From a virus, in IMG/VR virus record IMGVR_UViG_3300041583_000386, positions 1 through 40,564 of that record: a stretch of DNA of 40,564 bases. One strand, written 5' to 3'. A program made the position numbers and the translations under genes. Each line of letters starts with the position of its first letter. Within the stretch, counting starts at the first letter, position 1. The notes under the pieces are model-generated. The model did no database searches and was not told the DNA's origin. It saw nothing but the letters and a program-made list of their open reading frames with translations. Below are positions 30,725-39,173 of the stretch, piece after piece.

Positions 30725-31555
30725 ATGATAAACGGGAAACCATATTTATATTACGGATTAATACCTATTAGAAATAACGGGTTTCTAGACATGCCATCAA
30801 GATTAGGAGAGACTATGTACGATTGGGGTGACTTTACGGAGCCTCTAGTGCATCAAGATGATTTATACTGGTCATCAATTGATTTCAAGATTGATTTTTT
30901 ATTTGATTCCAGAGTTACTAATAAAACCTTTAGGCAGTCAATATCTGAGCTTGAAAACTTAAGGGATTCGTTTGAATTGATAAACCAATTTGGATCCTTT
31001 AATGTTAAATTGAAAGAGGCAAATAAAACCAAACATACTATTGATAGTAAGGTTGTTTATGAATTAATATTCACTAACGAAAACGTGCAATTTAATTCTG
31101 AATTACCAAGCCCAATAGTTGGTAGCGGTATTTCAATCGACGGATATGGACTTTATGAAAACTTTTCATTATTAATTCAAAGCGTAAAACTAAATGACAA
31201 CATCGCCAGTCTAAAAGATTCAAACAAAACTGTTTCAAACTTTAAAAACCTGCTAAGTAGTTTTAGAACATTTAAAGAAATAGAAATAAAATCAGCTATA
31301 AAAAATGATGGAAATGAATTTGAAAATATTGAGTTCTTAAAAAAAATCTTGGCAAATTCAGGATTAAGGAAAATTGCACACAAAGGAATTAATTATAATG
31401 CTTTTTTAACACAGGGTTTCAAAGTTATAATTAAGAGAAATTTTATTGAGTTCACCTTTAAGTTAAATATTCTCAATCAAATAGGTGTTTTTCAAGACGG
31501 GCTATTTGAGATTGGATTATTGACTTCAGGAAATCAAAGAAAGTTTTTGAATTAA
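30725..31555 (+). CDS. Distal tail protein
   Basis: 276 residues, starting immediately after the tape measure stop. The beginning (YLYYGLIPIRNNGFLDMPSR, then YDWGDFTEPLV) and position match distal tail (Dit-like) proteins that form the hub at the tail end in Bacteroidota siphophages. Called largely by synteny. Confidence 0.75.
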   Translation: MINGKPYLYYGLIPIRNNGFLDMPSRLGETMYDWGDFTEPLVHQDDLYWSSIDFKIDFLFDSRVTNKTFRQSISELENLRDSFELINQFGSFNVKLKEANKTKHTIDSKVVYELIFTNENVQFNSELPSPIVGSGISIDGYGLYENFSLLIQSVKLNDNIASLKDSNKTVSNFKNLLSSFRTFKEIEIKSAIKNDGNEFENIEFLKKILANSGLRKIAHKGINYNAFLTQGFKVIIKRNFIEFTFKLNILNQIGVFQDGLFEIGLLTSGNQRKFLN

Positions 31556-31597
31556 CCCATTAAATATGAATTATTTAATACTGAAACTTTAAAAAAA

Positions 31598-34500
31598 ATG
31601 ATAGTATACAGGGGCATAGAAGAATTTTTAAATGTAGAGGTAGACTCAAATTCTAGCCTTAAGCAAGAATTAGGGGGCCAAGATATTATTGATTGTAATT
31701 TTACCTTAGAATTTTATTATGATTTTAAAATAGGAGACTACATTAACTGGAGGGGTAAAAAATACACCATATTCAAGCAACCATCTACAAAAAAATCTAA
31801 AACAAATGAAATTGTCTATTCAATTGAATTTGCTAGCGATCAATATAGGCTTTTAAACGCTTTATACTTATTAGATGGTAATGGTGAGTTTTACCTTTTA
31901 GCAGACCTTCAGAAGTTTGCGGAATTGCTAATTAATAATTTAAATAGACTAGCCGGCACAAACTATTATAGCTTAGGAACAGTACCTACAACAACAGTTA
32001 AAAATCTTAATTTTTCTAATGCTAATTGTCTTTTGGTGCTTCAGCAATTATCATCTGAATTTGGAATTGAATTTCAGTTTTCAGAAGACGGAACTACTAT
32101 TGACTTTCTAAATAAAATAGGCAATCAAACAAACTTAACTTTTAAATTTAAAGAAGGTTTAAGAGATATTGAAAGACAAAAAATATCAGACAAAAGCTTA
32201 GTTACTAGGCTTTATGCGTTTGGAGGAGAGCGTAATATTACTCACGATTATGGATCTAAAAGACTAAAAATTGAAGGTTTAGAAAATAACACAAATATAT
32301 TTGGAGTAATAGAAGGTGTTGTAACATTTGAGGATATTTACCCGCACAGAGAAGGCACAATAACCTCACTAGGATCAAATGAATTTACCTTTATAGATTC
32401 TGGTATTGATTTTGATATAAACGAACAGCTTATAGCAGGTGTAGTTGCGAAAATCACTTTCAACACTGGTTATTTAGCCGGTTATGAATTTGAAATAAAC
32501 AGTTTCAATAATTCAGATAAAGAATTTGATATTATTGAATATGAAGACACAAACGGATTAATACTACCTAATTCAGTTTTAAAGCCAGCCATAGGTGACA
32601 AATATGTAGTGCATGACATCATTATGCCTCAATCTTATATTGATTTAGCAGAAGAAGAATTAACCAATAAGGCTAATGATTATTTATTGGAGAACAGCTT
32701 GCCTAATGTGTTATTTAATATAATTCCACACTACCCATACCTAAGAAATAATCTAATACAGTTAAATATTGGAGACATTGTAACGGTAAAGGATGATGAT
32801 TTTAATGTTGAATACGAGGCTAGAATTCTAAGTTTAACACAAAGCTTATTGAACCCATACGTTTACTCTATTAAAGTAGGAGATAAAGTGACGGTAAACT
32901 ACATTACCAAAGTGCTTTCAAATCAATTAGAAACAGACAACAATGTTTTTATTGAGCGTTTTGATAGAACTGTACAATATAACAGAATCAGAAGAAATTT
33001 AAAAAACATTGACGAATTAAAAGAATCAATTTTTGATCCTGATGGTTATTTTGATGCTGAAAAAATAAAACCTTTAAGTATTGAAACAACAATGCTTTCA
33101 GTTGGAGGAAAAAGTCAACAATTTGTTATTCGTGAATTACTAATAGAGGCTAATTATCAAAGTGATCACAATAAAACTTTAATAGGTGATGGCACCTTGG
33201 TTCATTTTTTAATTGAAGATACTATTAAAGAGTGGTCACTAAGTGGTAGCGAAAAAAACCATGCAGATAGCAATCAATTCTACTATATATATGCGCGTTG
33301 TTTAAGAGGTGGTACAACAGGAGATTTCTTAACAAGTTCAGTTCAGTATAAAGTAGATACTGGATCTACTTATTATTATTTTTTAATTGGGGTTTTGCAT
33401 TCAGAGAATGAAGGTGTCCGGGGGATTTCTCTCACTTATGGCCAGACAACTATAAACGGTAGATTCATTACTACAGGCAGAATACAGTCTGTAGATGGAT
33501 TTAATTATTTTGATTTAGATAATGGTCAATTCTTTATTGGTGATGGTAATAGTTCATTAGACTGGAATGTAACTAATGCTGATAGGCTAACTATTAAAGG
33601 GTCATTGCTTCAAACACAAGCAGGAAACAACATTGTAGTTCCTAACTTGAGGGGAGATTATAACTCTTCAACAGTTTACTATGAAGGTGATGTTGTGGTT
33701 TTTAATGGCGCAAGCTATTTCAAATTAACATCAACAGGAGATTATGGTCTAAGTCCAGACAACTCAACTCATTGGAGGGTATTTGCTAATAAAGGTGAGC
33801 AAGGCGCACAGGGTACTCAAGGATCACAAGGCGCACAGGGTGCTCAAGGAGCTGCAGGAGATGAAGGTATTCAAGGTGATCAAGGAAATCAAGGAGGAAT
33901 AGGGCCAACTGGTCCTAGTGGAGTTCAAGGTCCGGCTATGGTTTTTAGAGGAGAATTTCAATCTGGTGCAGTGTACTATAATAGCGCAAATAGAAGAGAT
34001 GTTGTAAAGCAATCTGGAATATTTTATTTTTTTATTGGAACAAACGGATCTACTCAATATTCTTTTAATAGTAGTTTATGGGAAAATTTCGGAGCTCAAT
34101 TTCAAAGCGTAGCTACTCAGTTGTTGCTTGCTGAGAGTGCTAACATTGCGGATTGGATTATTGTAAATGGTAAAATAACTAGCCAAAACCAATATAATGG
34201 AGAGCCAAGAGCTCAGTTAAATGGAGAAATGGGCCAAATTACTTTAAAATCTCCTAGAACTATATATGATGCTAATGGAAATTCCATAGTTGTAGCTCAA
34301 ACCATAGATTTAGACTCTAATAATGGAAGGATATTGGCGAAACACTTAGGCAATTCAACGCAAGAAGGTGGTTATACAGAATTAACAAGCGAGGGCATTA
34401 GATCAGAATTTGCTGGCCAAGTGCTTAGTAATGGATTAAAACAAATAAGAGCCGGTGTTTTGGTAGATGCAAAAGGAAGGCTTAATGCTTCAGCTTTTGG

Positions 34501-34894
34501 AAACCTTGGAGCGGTTGTTGGTGTTTATGGCAGAGCTACTAACGTTCAATCAGGAGGGGCGCCAGCTTTTGGAGGTTATTTTGAAAGACTATTTATGACT
34601 GGAGAGACCCATTTAATAGCTAATGTTTTTGGAAACTTTACAGTGACTCAGCAAGATTCTATTTTCGCTAAAAGCACTAGTGTTTCTCTAACTGTTTTTC
34701 TTGAGCTTAACCCATCAGAGGGTAGAAAAATAACCGTTAAGAGATGTCAAGTTCAATCTGTTACTATAAATGGTAATGGCATTGGCCTTTGGCACAATGG
34801 ATATGAAGGCACAACTATGAATATAAATACAACAGGGCAAGCTTACCAATGTGAATATGACGGAACATATTGGCAAGTACTAATAATAGGATAA
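31598..34894 (+). CDS. Tail tip protein with collagen-like segment (Tal/receptor-binding-like)
   Basis: 1098 residues. The N-terminal 400 residues look like a phage minor tail/Tal-type hub domain (FASDQYRLLNALYLLDG, later NIIPHYPYLRNNLIQLNIGD). The middle is beta-rich. Residues about 733-780 are Gly-X-Y repeats (GEQGAQGTQGSQGAQG). The C-terminal 310 residues are again beta-rich and probably adhesive. It should form the tail tip and contact the host surface. Confidence 0.85.
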   Translation: MIVYRGIEEFLNVEVDSNSSLKQELGGQDIIDCNFTLEFYYDFKIGDYINWRGKKYTIFKQPSTKKSKTNEIVYSIEFASDQYRLLNALYLLDGNGEFYLLADLQKFAELLINNLNRLAGTNYYSLGTVPTTTVKNLNFSNANCLLVLQQLSSEFGIEFQFSEDGTTIDFLNKIGNQTNLTFKFKEGLRDIERQKISDKSLVTRLYAFGGERNITHDYGSKRLKIEGLENNTNIFGVIEGVVTFEDIYPHREGTITSLGSNEFTFIDSGIDFDINEQLIAGVVAKITFNTGYLAGYEFEINSFNNSDKEFDIIEYEDTNGLILPNSVLKPAIGDKYVVHDIIMPQSYIDLAEEELTNKANDYLLENSLPNVLFNIIPHYPYLRNNLIQLNIGDIVTVKDDDFNVEYEARILSLTQSLLNPYVYSIKVGDKVTVNYITKVLSNQLETDNNVFIERFDRTVQYNRIRRNLKNIDELKESIFDPDGYFDAEKIKPLSIETTMLSVGGKSQQFVIRELLIEANYQSDHNKTLIGDGTLVHFLIEDTIKEWSLSGSEKNHADSNQFYYIYARCLRGGTTGDFLTSSVQYKVDTGSTYYYFLIGVLHSENEGVRGISLTYGQTTINGRFITTGRIQSVDGFNYFDLDNGQFFIGDGNSSLDWNVTNADRLTIKGSLLQTQAGNNIVVPNLRGDYNSSTVYYEGDVVVFNGASYFKLTSTGDYGLSPDNSTHWRVFANKGEQGAQGTQGSQGAQGAQGAAGDEGIQGDQGNQGGIGPTGPSGVQGPAMVFRGEFQSGAVYYNSANRRDVVKQSGIFYFFIGTNGSTQYSFNSSLWENFGAQFQSVATQLLLAESANIADWIIVNGKITSQNQYNGEPRAQLNGEMGQITLKSPRTIYDANGNSIVVAQTIDLDSNNGRILAKHLGNSTQEGGYTELTSEGIRSEFAGQVLSNGLKQIRAGVLVDAKGRLNASAFGNLGAVVGVYGRATNVQSGGAPAFGGYFERLFMTGETHLIANVFGNFTVTQQDSIFAKSTSVSLTVFLELNPSEGRKITVKRCQVQSVTINGNGIGLWHNGYEGTTMNINTTGQAYQCEYDGTYWQVLIIG

Positions 34895-34896
34895 TT

Positions 34897-35217
34897 ATGA
34901 TAATAATAAGCAAATATTTAGTTAGAAAAGGTTTTGCTGCAATGGCTATTTTTCCTTTTATAATATTTAAGAAAAAAGAATTTATAAACCCAAATAGGCT
35001 AAATCACGAGAAAATACATTTAAGACAGCAATTAGAATTATTTGTATTGCCTTTCTTTATTTGGTACGCCATAGAATTTTTATATAAATACTTGAAGTTC
35101 AAGAGTAGTAAAAAGGCATATTACGATATATGCTTTGAAGTAGAGGCATATTCAAACGAAAAGAATTTAGATTATTTAAAAAAAAGAAGGTTTTGGAATT
35201 TTTTAAAATACAAATAG
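34897..35217 (+). CDS. Small membrane protein with HExxH motif
   Basis: 106 residues from the ATG at 34897; an upstream in-frame ATG at 34870 would overlap the tail tip gene. HExxH at 37-41 (RLNHEKIHLRQQLE) and a possible third ligand among Glu81, Glu83 and Glu88 in FEVEAYSNE. Hydrophobic stretches at about 11-24 and 49-65 suggest membrane association. It resembles a short host-type metallopeptidase-like protein of Flavobacteriia. Its role between tail tip and fibre genes is unknown; it may be a moron. Confidence 0.75.
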   Translation: MIIISKYLVRKGFAAMAIFPFIIFKKKEFINPNRLNHEKIHLRQQLELFVLPFFIWYAIEFLYKYLKFKSSKKAYYDICFEVEAYSNEKNLDYLKKRRFWNFLKYK

Positions 35218-35220
35218 TAA

Positions 35221-35281
35221 CGAAACTACTGAACTAAAGTATGATTAAGGTTTAAAAAATTCAATTCAGAATATAAATTTG
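35221..35281 (+). promoter_or_regulatory. Late promoter 3 (fibre block)
   Basis: CGAAACTACTGAAC at 35221-35234, 39-bp gap, then TAAATTTG at 35274-35281, an exact TAnnTTTG. The fibre gene begins 17 bp later. No -33 TTG is present in the expected place. Confidence 0.75.
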
Positions 35282-35298
35282 CTTTAAATCTTTTTGAA

Positions 35299-36378
35299 AT
35301 GGACCAAAAAAATATTAGAGAATGGGATAATGAACAATATTCAGTTGAAGAAGGAGCTGCGCTCATAAAAGAGCTAGATGACAGAACAAAGTCAGATGAA
35401 GAAGGGTATAACTCAATACAAGAATTAGCTTTAAAAGTTCAAGAAGTTGAACAACAAGGTAATACAGGAGACACTGGCCCACAAGGAGACACTGGCCCAC
35501 AAGGTGTTCAGGGTGATACAGGACAAAGTGGAGCAGATGGTCAGAACGGAACAGATGGAGCTACAGGATTAGACGGTAAGACTATTTTAAATGGAGTTTC
35601 AGCACCAAGTACAGAAGGTGTAGATGGTGATTTTTATATAGATACTATTGGTAAAAATATTTATGGACCTAAAGCCGCTGGAGATTGGGGCTCTCCAACT
35701 TCTATTATTGGAGATAAAGGAGATACAGGAGATACTGGCCCACAAGGAGCTTCAGGAACAGGAGGAGAGGGAGGTAGCGCTACTCAAATAAGACAAGGTT
35801 CAGGTTTGCCTAGTAATGGTTTAGGGATTGATGGTGATTATTACATAGACACTGCGACTTGGGATATTTACCAGAAAACTACTGGAACCTATTCTGTAAT
35901 AGGCAATATAAAAGGTGGTGTTGGACCTCAAGGAGATCAAGGAGATCAAGGTATTCAAGGCATAGATGGTGATCAGGGTGTGCAAGGATTAAAAGGTGAT
36001 ACGGGTAATACAGGAGATACTGGCCCACAAGGTGTTCAAGGTGTAGAAGGACCTCAAGGTGATGCTGGAGTTACTGAAGTTGGATATTCAAACTTAAAAG
36101 CAGAGTTCACAGCGCGGGTTTTGATTTCTGCGAGTGACGTAGATTTTTCAATCGGGGCGGTATTTCACAAAACACTAGACGCGCCAACTACTTTGACTTA
36201 TTCAAATACTGAGATTGGACTTATTAAAACCATGGTCATAACTCCTGCGGGTTTTGCTCTGAGTTTAACAGGTAATCTCACAATAGGCAGCGAATTTAAA
36301 ACCGACGCCGTGAATCACATTCAAGTTGAGTGTACAGACACAAATGAATTTTGGATTTCAATCTCTCAAACTATTTAA
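35299..36378 (+). CDS. Collagen-like tail fibre protein
   Basis: 359 residues with three Gly-X-Y blocks (about 53-94, 138-160 and 205-257; e.g. GDTGPQGDTGPQGVQGDTGQ) separated by short domains that share a common unit (DGDFYIDT..KNIYG and DGDYYIDT..WDIYQ). The C-terminal 100 residues form a beta-rich head. The collagen-like parts should trimerise into a rod, the head binding the host. First gene after late promoter 3. Confidence 0.85.
   Translation: MDQKNIREWDNEQYSVEEGAALIKELDDRTKSDEEGYNSIQELALKVQEVEQQGNTGDTGPQGDTGPQGVQGDTGQSGADGQNGTDGATGLDGKTILNGVSAPSTEGVDGDFYIDTIGKNIYGPKAAGDWGSPTSIIGDKGDTGDTGPQGASGTGGEGGSATQIRQGSGLPSNGLGIDGDYYIDTATWDIYQKTTGTYSVIGNIKGGVGPQGDQGDQGIQGIDGDQGVQGLKGDTGNTGDTGPQGVQGVEGPQGDAGVTEVGYSNLKAEFTARVLISASDVDFSIGAVFHKTLDAPTTLTYSNTEIGLIKTMVITPAGFALSLTGNLTIGSEFKTDAVNHIQVECTDTNEFWISISQTI
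35463..36068 (+). repeat. Repeated collagen-coding DNA segments
   Basis: GAYACTGGCCCACAAGG recurs, nearly identical, around 35469, 35487, 35732 and 36018, beside shorter Gly-X-Y coding repeats. DNA identity above what the protein needs makes recombination between copies likely. Confidence 0.7.
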
Positions 36379-36379
36379 C

Positions 36380-36868
36380 ATGAAAGCAATCAAAATAAAT
36401 GAGGAATTTGTATTCCTTTCAAAAAACATGAAGCCTTTAATTATTGACGGGTCCTCTCCCTGGTATGGGTTGTTTTCTCAGAGTGAGGAGTTTTTATCAT
36501 CTCTAGGATTTAAGGACGTTGTAACGCCTGAAATTGACTCCAGGATTGAAGTACTCTCAGAAATGAAATTGATTGGTGACGTCTATTCCTATGAGGTACT
36601 AGATAGGACTATCACTCAAACTTTAGCAGAATTGAAAGGTCAGAAAATAGAATTTTTAAATTCAATTACATCTGAAAAACTTGGCTCTTTAGAAAAGTGG
36701 TGGCAGAGAGAAAGAAGAACAGAAGGGGCAAAGCCAGTTCCACAAGAGATAAAGGATTTGGATTCTTTTATTAGGTTGGAAAATGAAAATTTTGAATCAG
36801 ACATAAATGCTTTAACTACTAAAAAAGCGGTATTAATTTTTGATTTGCCAAACTCAAATATTTCATAA
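36380..36868 (+). CDS. Fibre-associated protein, tail-fibre-assembly-like
   Basis: 162 residues from the ATG at 36380, just after the fibre gene stop. The C-terminal half (LDRTITQTLAELKGQKIEFL, later LGSLEKWWQRERR) is helical and resembles the C-terminal part of proteins encoded after phage fibres, including fibre assembly chaperones. Family not certain. Confidence 0.75.
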   Translation: MKAIKINEEFVFLSKNMKPLIIDGSSPWYGLFSQSEEFLSSLGFKDVVTPEIDSRIEVLSEMKLIGDVYSYEVLDRTITQTLAELKGQKIEFLNSITSEKLGSLEKWWQRERRTEGAKPVPQEIKDLDSFIRLENENFESDINALTTKKAVLIFDLPNSNIS

Positions 36869-37534
36869 ATGCTAGGACGTAGATTAATAAAAGTAAAGGG
36901 AGGTGCTTCTGTAATTCCAACAGATACATTTGCTTTTTATGAGTTAAATAGCGACGCATTAGATTCTAGCGGAAACGGTTACAATGGAACGGCAACAGAT
37001 ATAACTTATGCTGCTGGCAATTTCAATGATGCAGCAGTTTTTAATGGTACAAGTTCAAACATAGACACTACAATAGACACAGAACTTCAAACGTCTGTTT
37101 TTTCTTTTTCACTTTGGTTTAAATCTACTACTACTGATGCCACAGTTAGACACGCATTAGCTAGGTATGGAGAAAGTTCAAATGCAGTTTTTTATGTTAG
37201 ACATACTGGAAACATTAGCGAATTAGAATTATATTTTTTTGCAACGGGTAGCAGCTTTGCCCTTGTTTTTTCTAGCGTTTCATCAAATACTTGGTATAAT
37301 TTAACCGTTTCTTTAAATGGTGCAGACATAAATGTATATATAAACGGAACCTTAACCACTCCATCTTCTACTGGCGGAACAATGGCAGCGGTTCGTGCCT
37401 CTACATCAGTTCCAATTTTGATTGGTAAATTAAATTTATATAGTATTTATAATTTTAAGGGGCAAATACAAAAAGTAAGAATTTACGACTATGCTTTAGA
37501 TGCAGCAGCAGCTTTAGCAATATATAATAATTAA
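36869..37534 (+). CDS. LamG-like (concanavalin A fold) adhesin
   Basis: 221 residues. ALDSSGNGYNGTATDI, then FSFSLWFKSTT, TWYNLTVSLNGADINVYING and a final GQIQKVRIYDYAL are the hallmarks of LamG/laminin-G-like jelly rolls. Such domains bind glycans or proteins; here probably at the tail tip for host recognition. Starts directly after the previous stop. Confidence 0.88.
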   Translation: MLGRRLIKVKGGASVIPTDTFAFYELNSDALDSSGNGYNGTATDITYAAGNFNDAAVFNGTSSNIDTTIDTELQTSVFSFSLWFKSTTTDATVRHALARYGESSNAVFYVRHTGNISELELYFFATGSSFALVFSSVSSNTWYNLTVSLNGADINVYINGTLTTPSSTGGTMAAVRASTSVPILIGKLNLYSIYNFKGQIQKVRIYDYALDAAAALAIYNN

Positions 37535-37537
37535 AAA

Positions 37538-37624
37538 ATGACTCAGGTATTTATAAATGGAAAAGAGATTGATTTAATTGACGTCACTTCTGTATATCCA
37601 AATGACAAAAAAAATCAAAGATGA
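37538..37624 (+). CDS. Very small protein (28 aa) before the holin
   Basis: ATG preceded by TTAAAAA and a stop overlapping the holin start (ATGA). Product MTQVFINGKEIDLIDVTSVY plus a short polar end. May serve mainly to couple translation into the lysis genes. Confidence 0.45.
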   Translation: MTQVFINGKEIDLIDVTSVYPNDKKNQR

Positions 37625-38049
37625 AAACATATTTAATTTACCTATTTACTGCAGCTTGTTTGTTTTTAACTCCTATTACAGGGCTGCTTATTGCCGTAGG
37701 AATGGCTATTTTACTAGATACTATTTTTGGGATATTTAGATCAGTAAGAGTAAAAGGATGGCATTTTATAACTAGCCGTAGGCTCAGCGAGATAGTATCA
37801 AAAATGCTACTTTATCAACTTTGTATTATTTGCTTGTTTATAATAGATAGACATGTACTATCCGAGTTTTTTTTTAAGTGGTTTTCAATTGAATATTTCG
37901 CTACAAAAATATGCGCGATTCTATTAATATTTATAGAGGGTGTTTCCATTAAAGAAAACTTTGAAAAAGCAACTGGTTTAGATATTTGGGCCATGTTAAA
38001 AAAAGCAATCGGCAGAGCCAACGAAATCAAAGAATCTATAAAAAAATGA
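37621..38049 (+). CDS. Holin (phage holin 4 family)
   Basis: 142 residues with three hydrophobic segments (about 3-35, 62-78 and 93-107) and the family-like DTIFGIFRSVRVKGWHFITS after the first pair. The C-terminus is basic. It should form inner-membrane lesions that release or activate the muramidase encoded next (four-base overlap). Confidence 0.85.
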   Translation: MKTYLIYLFTAACLFLTPITGLLIAVGMAILLDTIFGIFRSVRVKGWHFITSRRLSEIVSKMLLYQLCIICLFIIDRHVLSEFFFKWFSIEYFATKICAILLIFIEGVSIKENFEKATGLDIWAMLKKAIGRANEIKESIKK

Positions 38050-38606
38050 TTAAGCTAAAAGAGCTAGACATTCTAAAAGCCTCAGACATTCTGGGTGTAG
38101 AGCCTGCTGTATTAAAAGCGGTTTCAGATGTAGAAGCCCCGTTCGGTGGTTTTCACGCCTCTGGAGAGCCCAGAATCCTTTTTGAAAGACATAAGTTTCA
38201 CGCCTTTACAAATGGTAAATTTTCAGAATCAAATCCAGGCGTTTCAAACTCAAAGCCAGGGGGATATTTGGGAGGAGTCAAAGAGCATGACAGACTCAGG
38301 GAGGCCGTTGGGCTTAATAGAATAGAAGCCTTAAAATCTGCTAGTTGGGGCAAATATCAAATCATGGGTTTTAATTATAAACTTGCGGGCTTTACGGTAA
38401 TCCAGGATTTTATAAATGCCATGTACAAGAGTGAGGCTTTTCAATTAATGGCCTTTATAAATTTTATTAAAAATACGGGGCTTAAAAAGCCGCTACAGGA
38501 CAAGGACTGGGTTGCCTTTGCTAAAGGCTACAATGGCAGAAATTACGCCAAAAATAATTATGATGTGAAAATCCAAAAGGCATATGAAAAACACTCTAGA
38601 TTATGA
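38046..38606 (+). CDS. Endolysin, N-acetylmuramidase
   Basis: 186 residues from the ATG overlapping the holin stop. The domain matches the phage N-acetylmuramidase family (DUF3380): VSDVEAPFGGFHASGEPRIL with the probable catalytic Glu30, then FERHKFHAF, ASWGKYQIMGFNY and FAKGYNGRNYAKN. No signal peptide, so it should depend on the holin for access to the wall. It cleaves the glycan backbone of peptidoglycan. Confidence 0.92.
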   Translation: MIKLKELDILKASDILGVEPAVLKAVSDVEAPFGGFHASGEPRILFERHKFHAFTNGKFSESNPGVSNSKPGGYLGGVKEHDRLREAVGLNRIEALKSASWGKYQIMGFNYKLAGFTVIQDFINAMYKSEAFQLMAFINFIKNTGLKKPLQDKDWVAFAKGYNGRNYAKNNYDVKIQKAYEKHSRL

Positions 38607-39142
38607 AAACACTAATTACCTTTTTACTGGCACTTACTCTATTGTCATGCGCCTCAAAAAAAATAAAAGAAAGTAGTAAAAAACTCAGCTCCCTTCAGAT
38701 TAAAGAAATAAAAAAAGATAGCGTTTTAATTTTAAAAACCAGTAGGCCAATAAATGACCTTTTAAAATTACCTGTAGTGAAGAGCAACACTTCCAATAAA
38801 AAAAACGACTCTATTATAAACGCCAAAGTGGATGAGATCCTGTCAAAATTAAACACCTCAAAGCAAAGCGGAAATAACAGTTATAATTTATTTTATGACA
38901 TTGGCCGAAGAATCCTAAGACTGGAGACTTCAATAGGTGAGACAACGGACCAGAGTTTAATTGTGATTAACAACAGTAAAGAGGAGACTATCCTAGAGGA
39001 GACAACGCGCGAATATTTGTATAAAAAAATTATTCGTACGCCATGGTGGGTTTTTGCGGGTTTTGTGGTTTTCTTTTTACCTAAAATATTTAAAATATTC
39101 ATTGCAGTAGCGAATCCAATATCTGCTTTTTTTAAGAAGTAG
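38603..39142 (+). CDS. Unimolecular spanin (u-spanin) candidate
   Basis: 179 residues with a lipoprotein signal (LLALTLLSC, Cys16) at the N-terminus and a hydrophobic helix near the C-terminus (TPWWVFAGFVVFFLPKIFKI, about 145-165). Anchors at both ends, lipid in the outer membrane and helix in the inner membrane, define u-spanins such as T1 gp11, which fuse the two membranes at the end of lysis. Third gene of the lysis cassette with a four-base overlap, which fits. No embedded second spanin gene is apparent. Confidence 0.82.
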   Translation: MKTLITFLLALTLLSCASKKIKESSKKLSSLQIKEIKKDSVLILKTSRPINDLLKLPVVKSNTSNKKNDSIINAKVDEILSKLNTSKQSGNNSYNLFYDIGRRILRLETSIGETTDQSLIVINNSKEETILEETTREYLYKKIIRTPWWVFAGFVVFFLPKIFKIFIAVANPISAFFKK

Positions 39143-39173
39143 TTTTTTGAAATTAAACTACATTTATTCTTTT
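39139..39173 (+). terminator. Terminator of the late operon
   Basis: Perfect 7-bp stem GTAGTTT/AAACTAC (39139-39161) overlapping the spanin stop codon, then ATTTATTCTTTTT. It separates the late genes from the convergent integrase gene, whose stop lies at 39153. Confidence 0.6.

Noticed and set aside
33824-34057. Minus-strand frame in the tail tip gene
   Set aside because: Antisense to the collagen-like segment; no start context or protein pattern.
31598-37534. Diversity-generating retroelement acting on the fibre or LamG genes
   Set aside because: I see no reverse transcriptase gene and no template repeat; the repeats present are collagen coding units.
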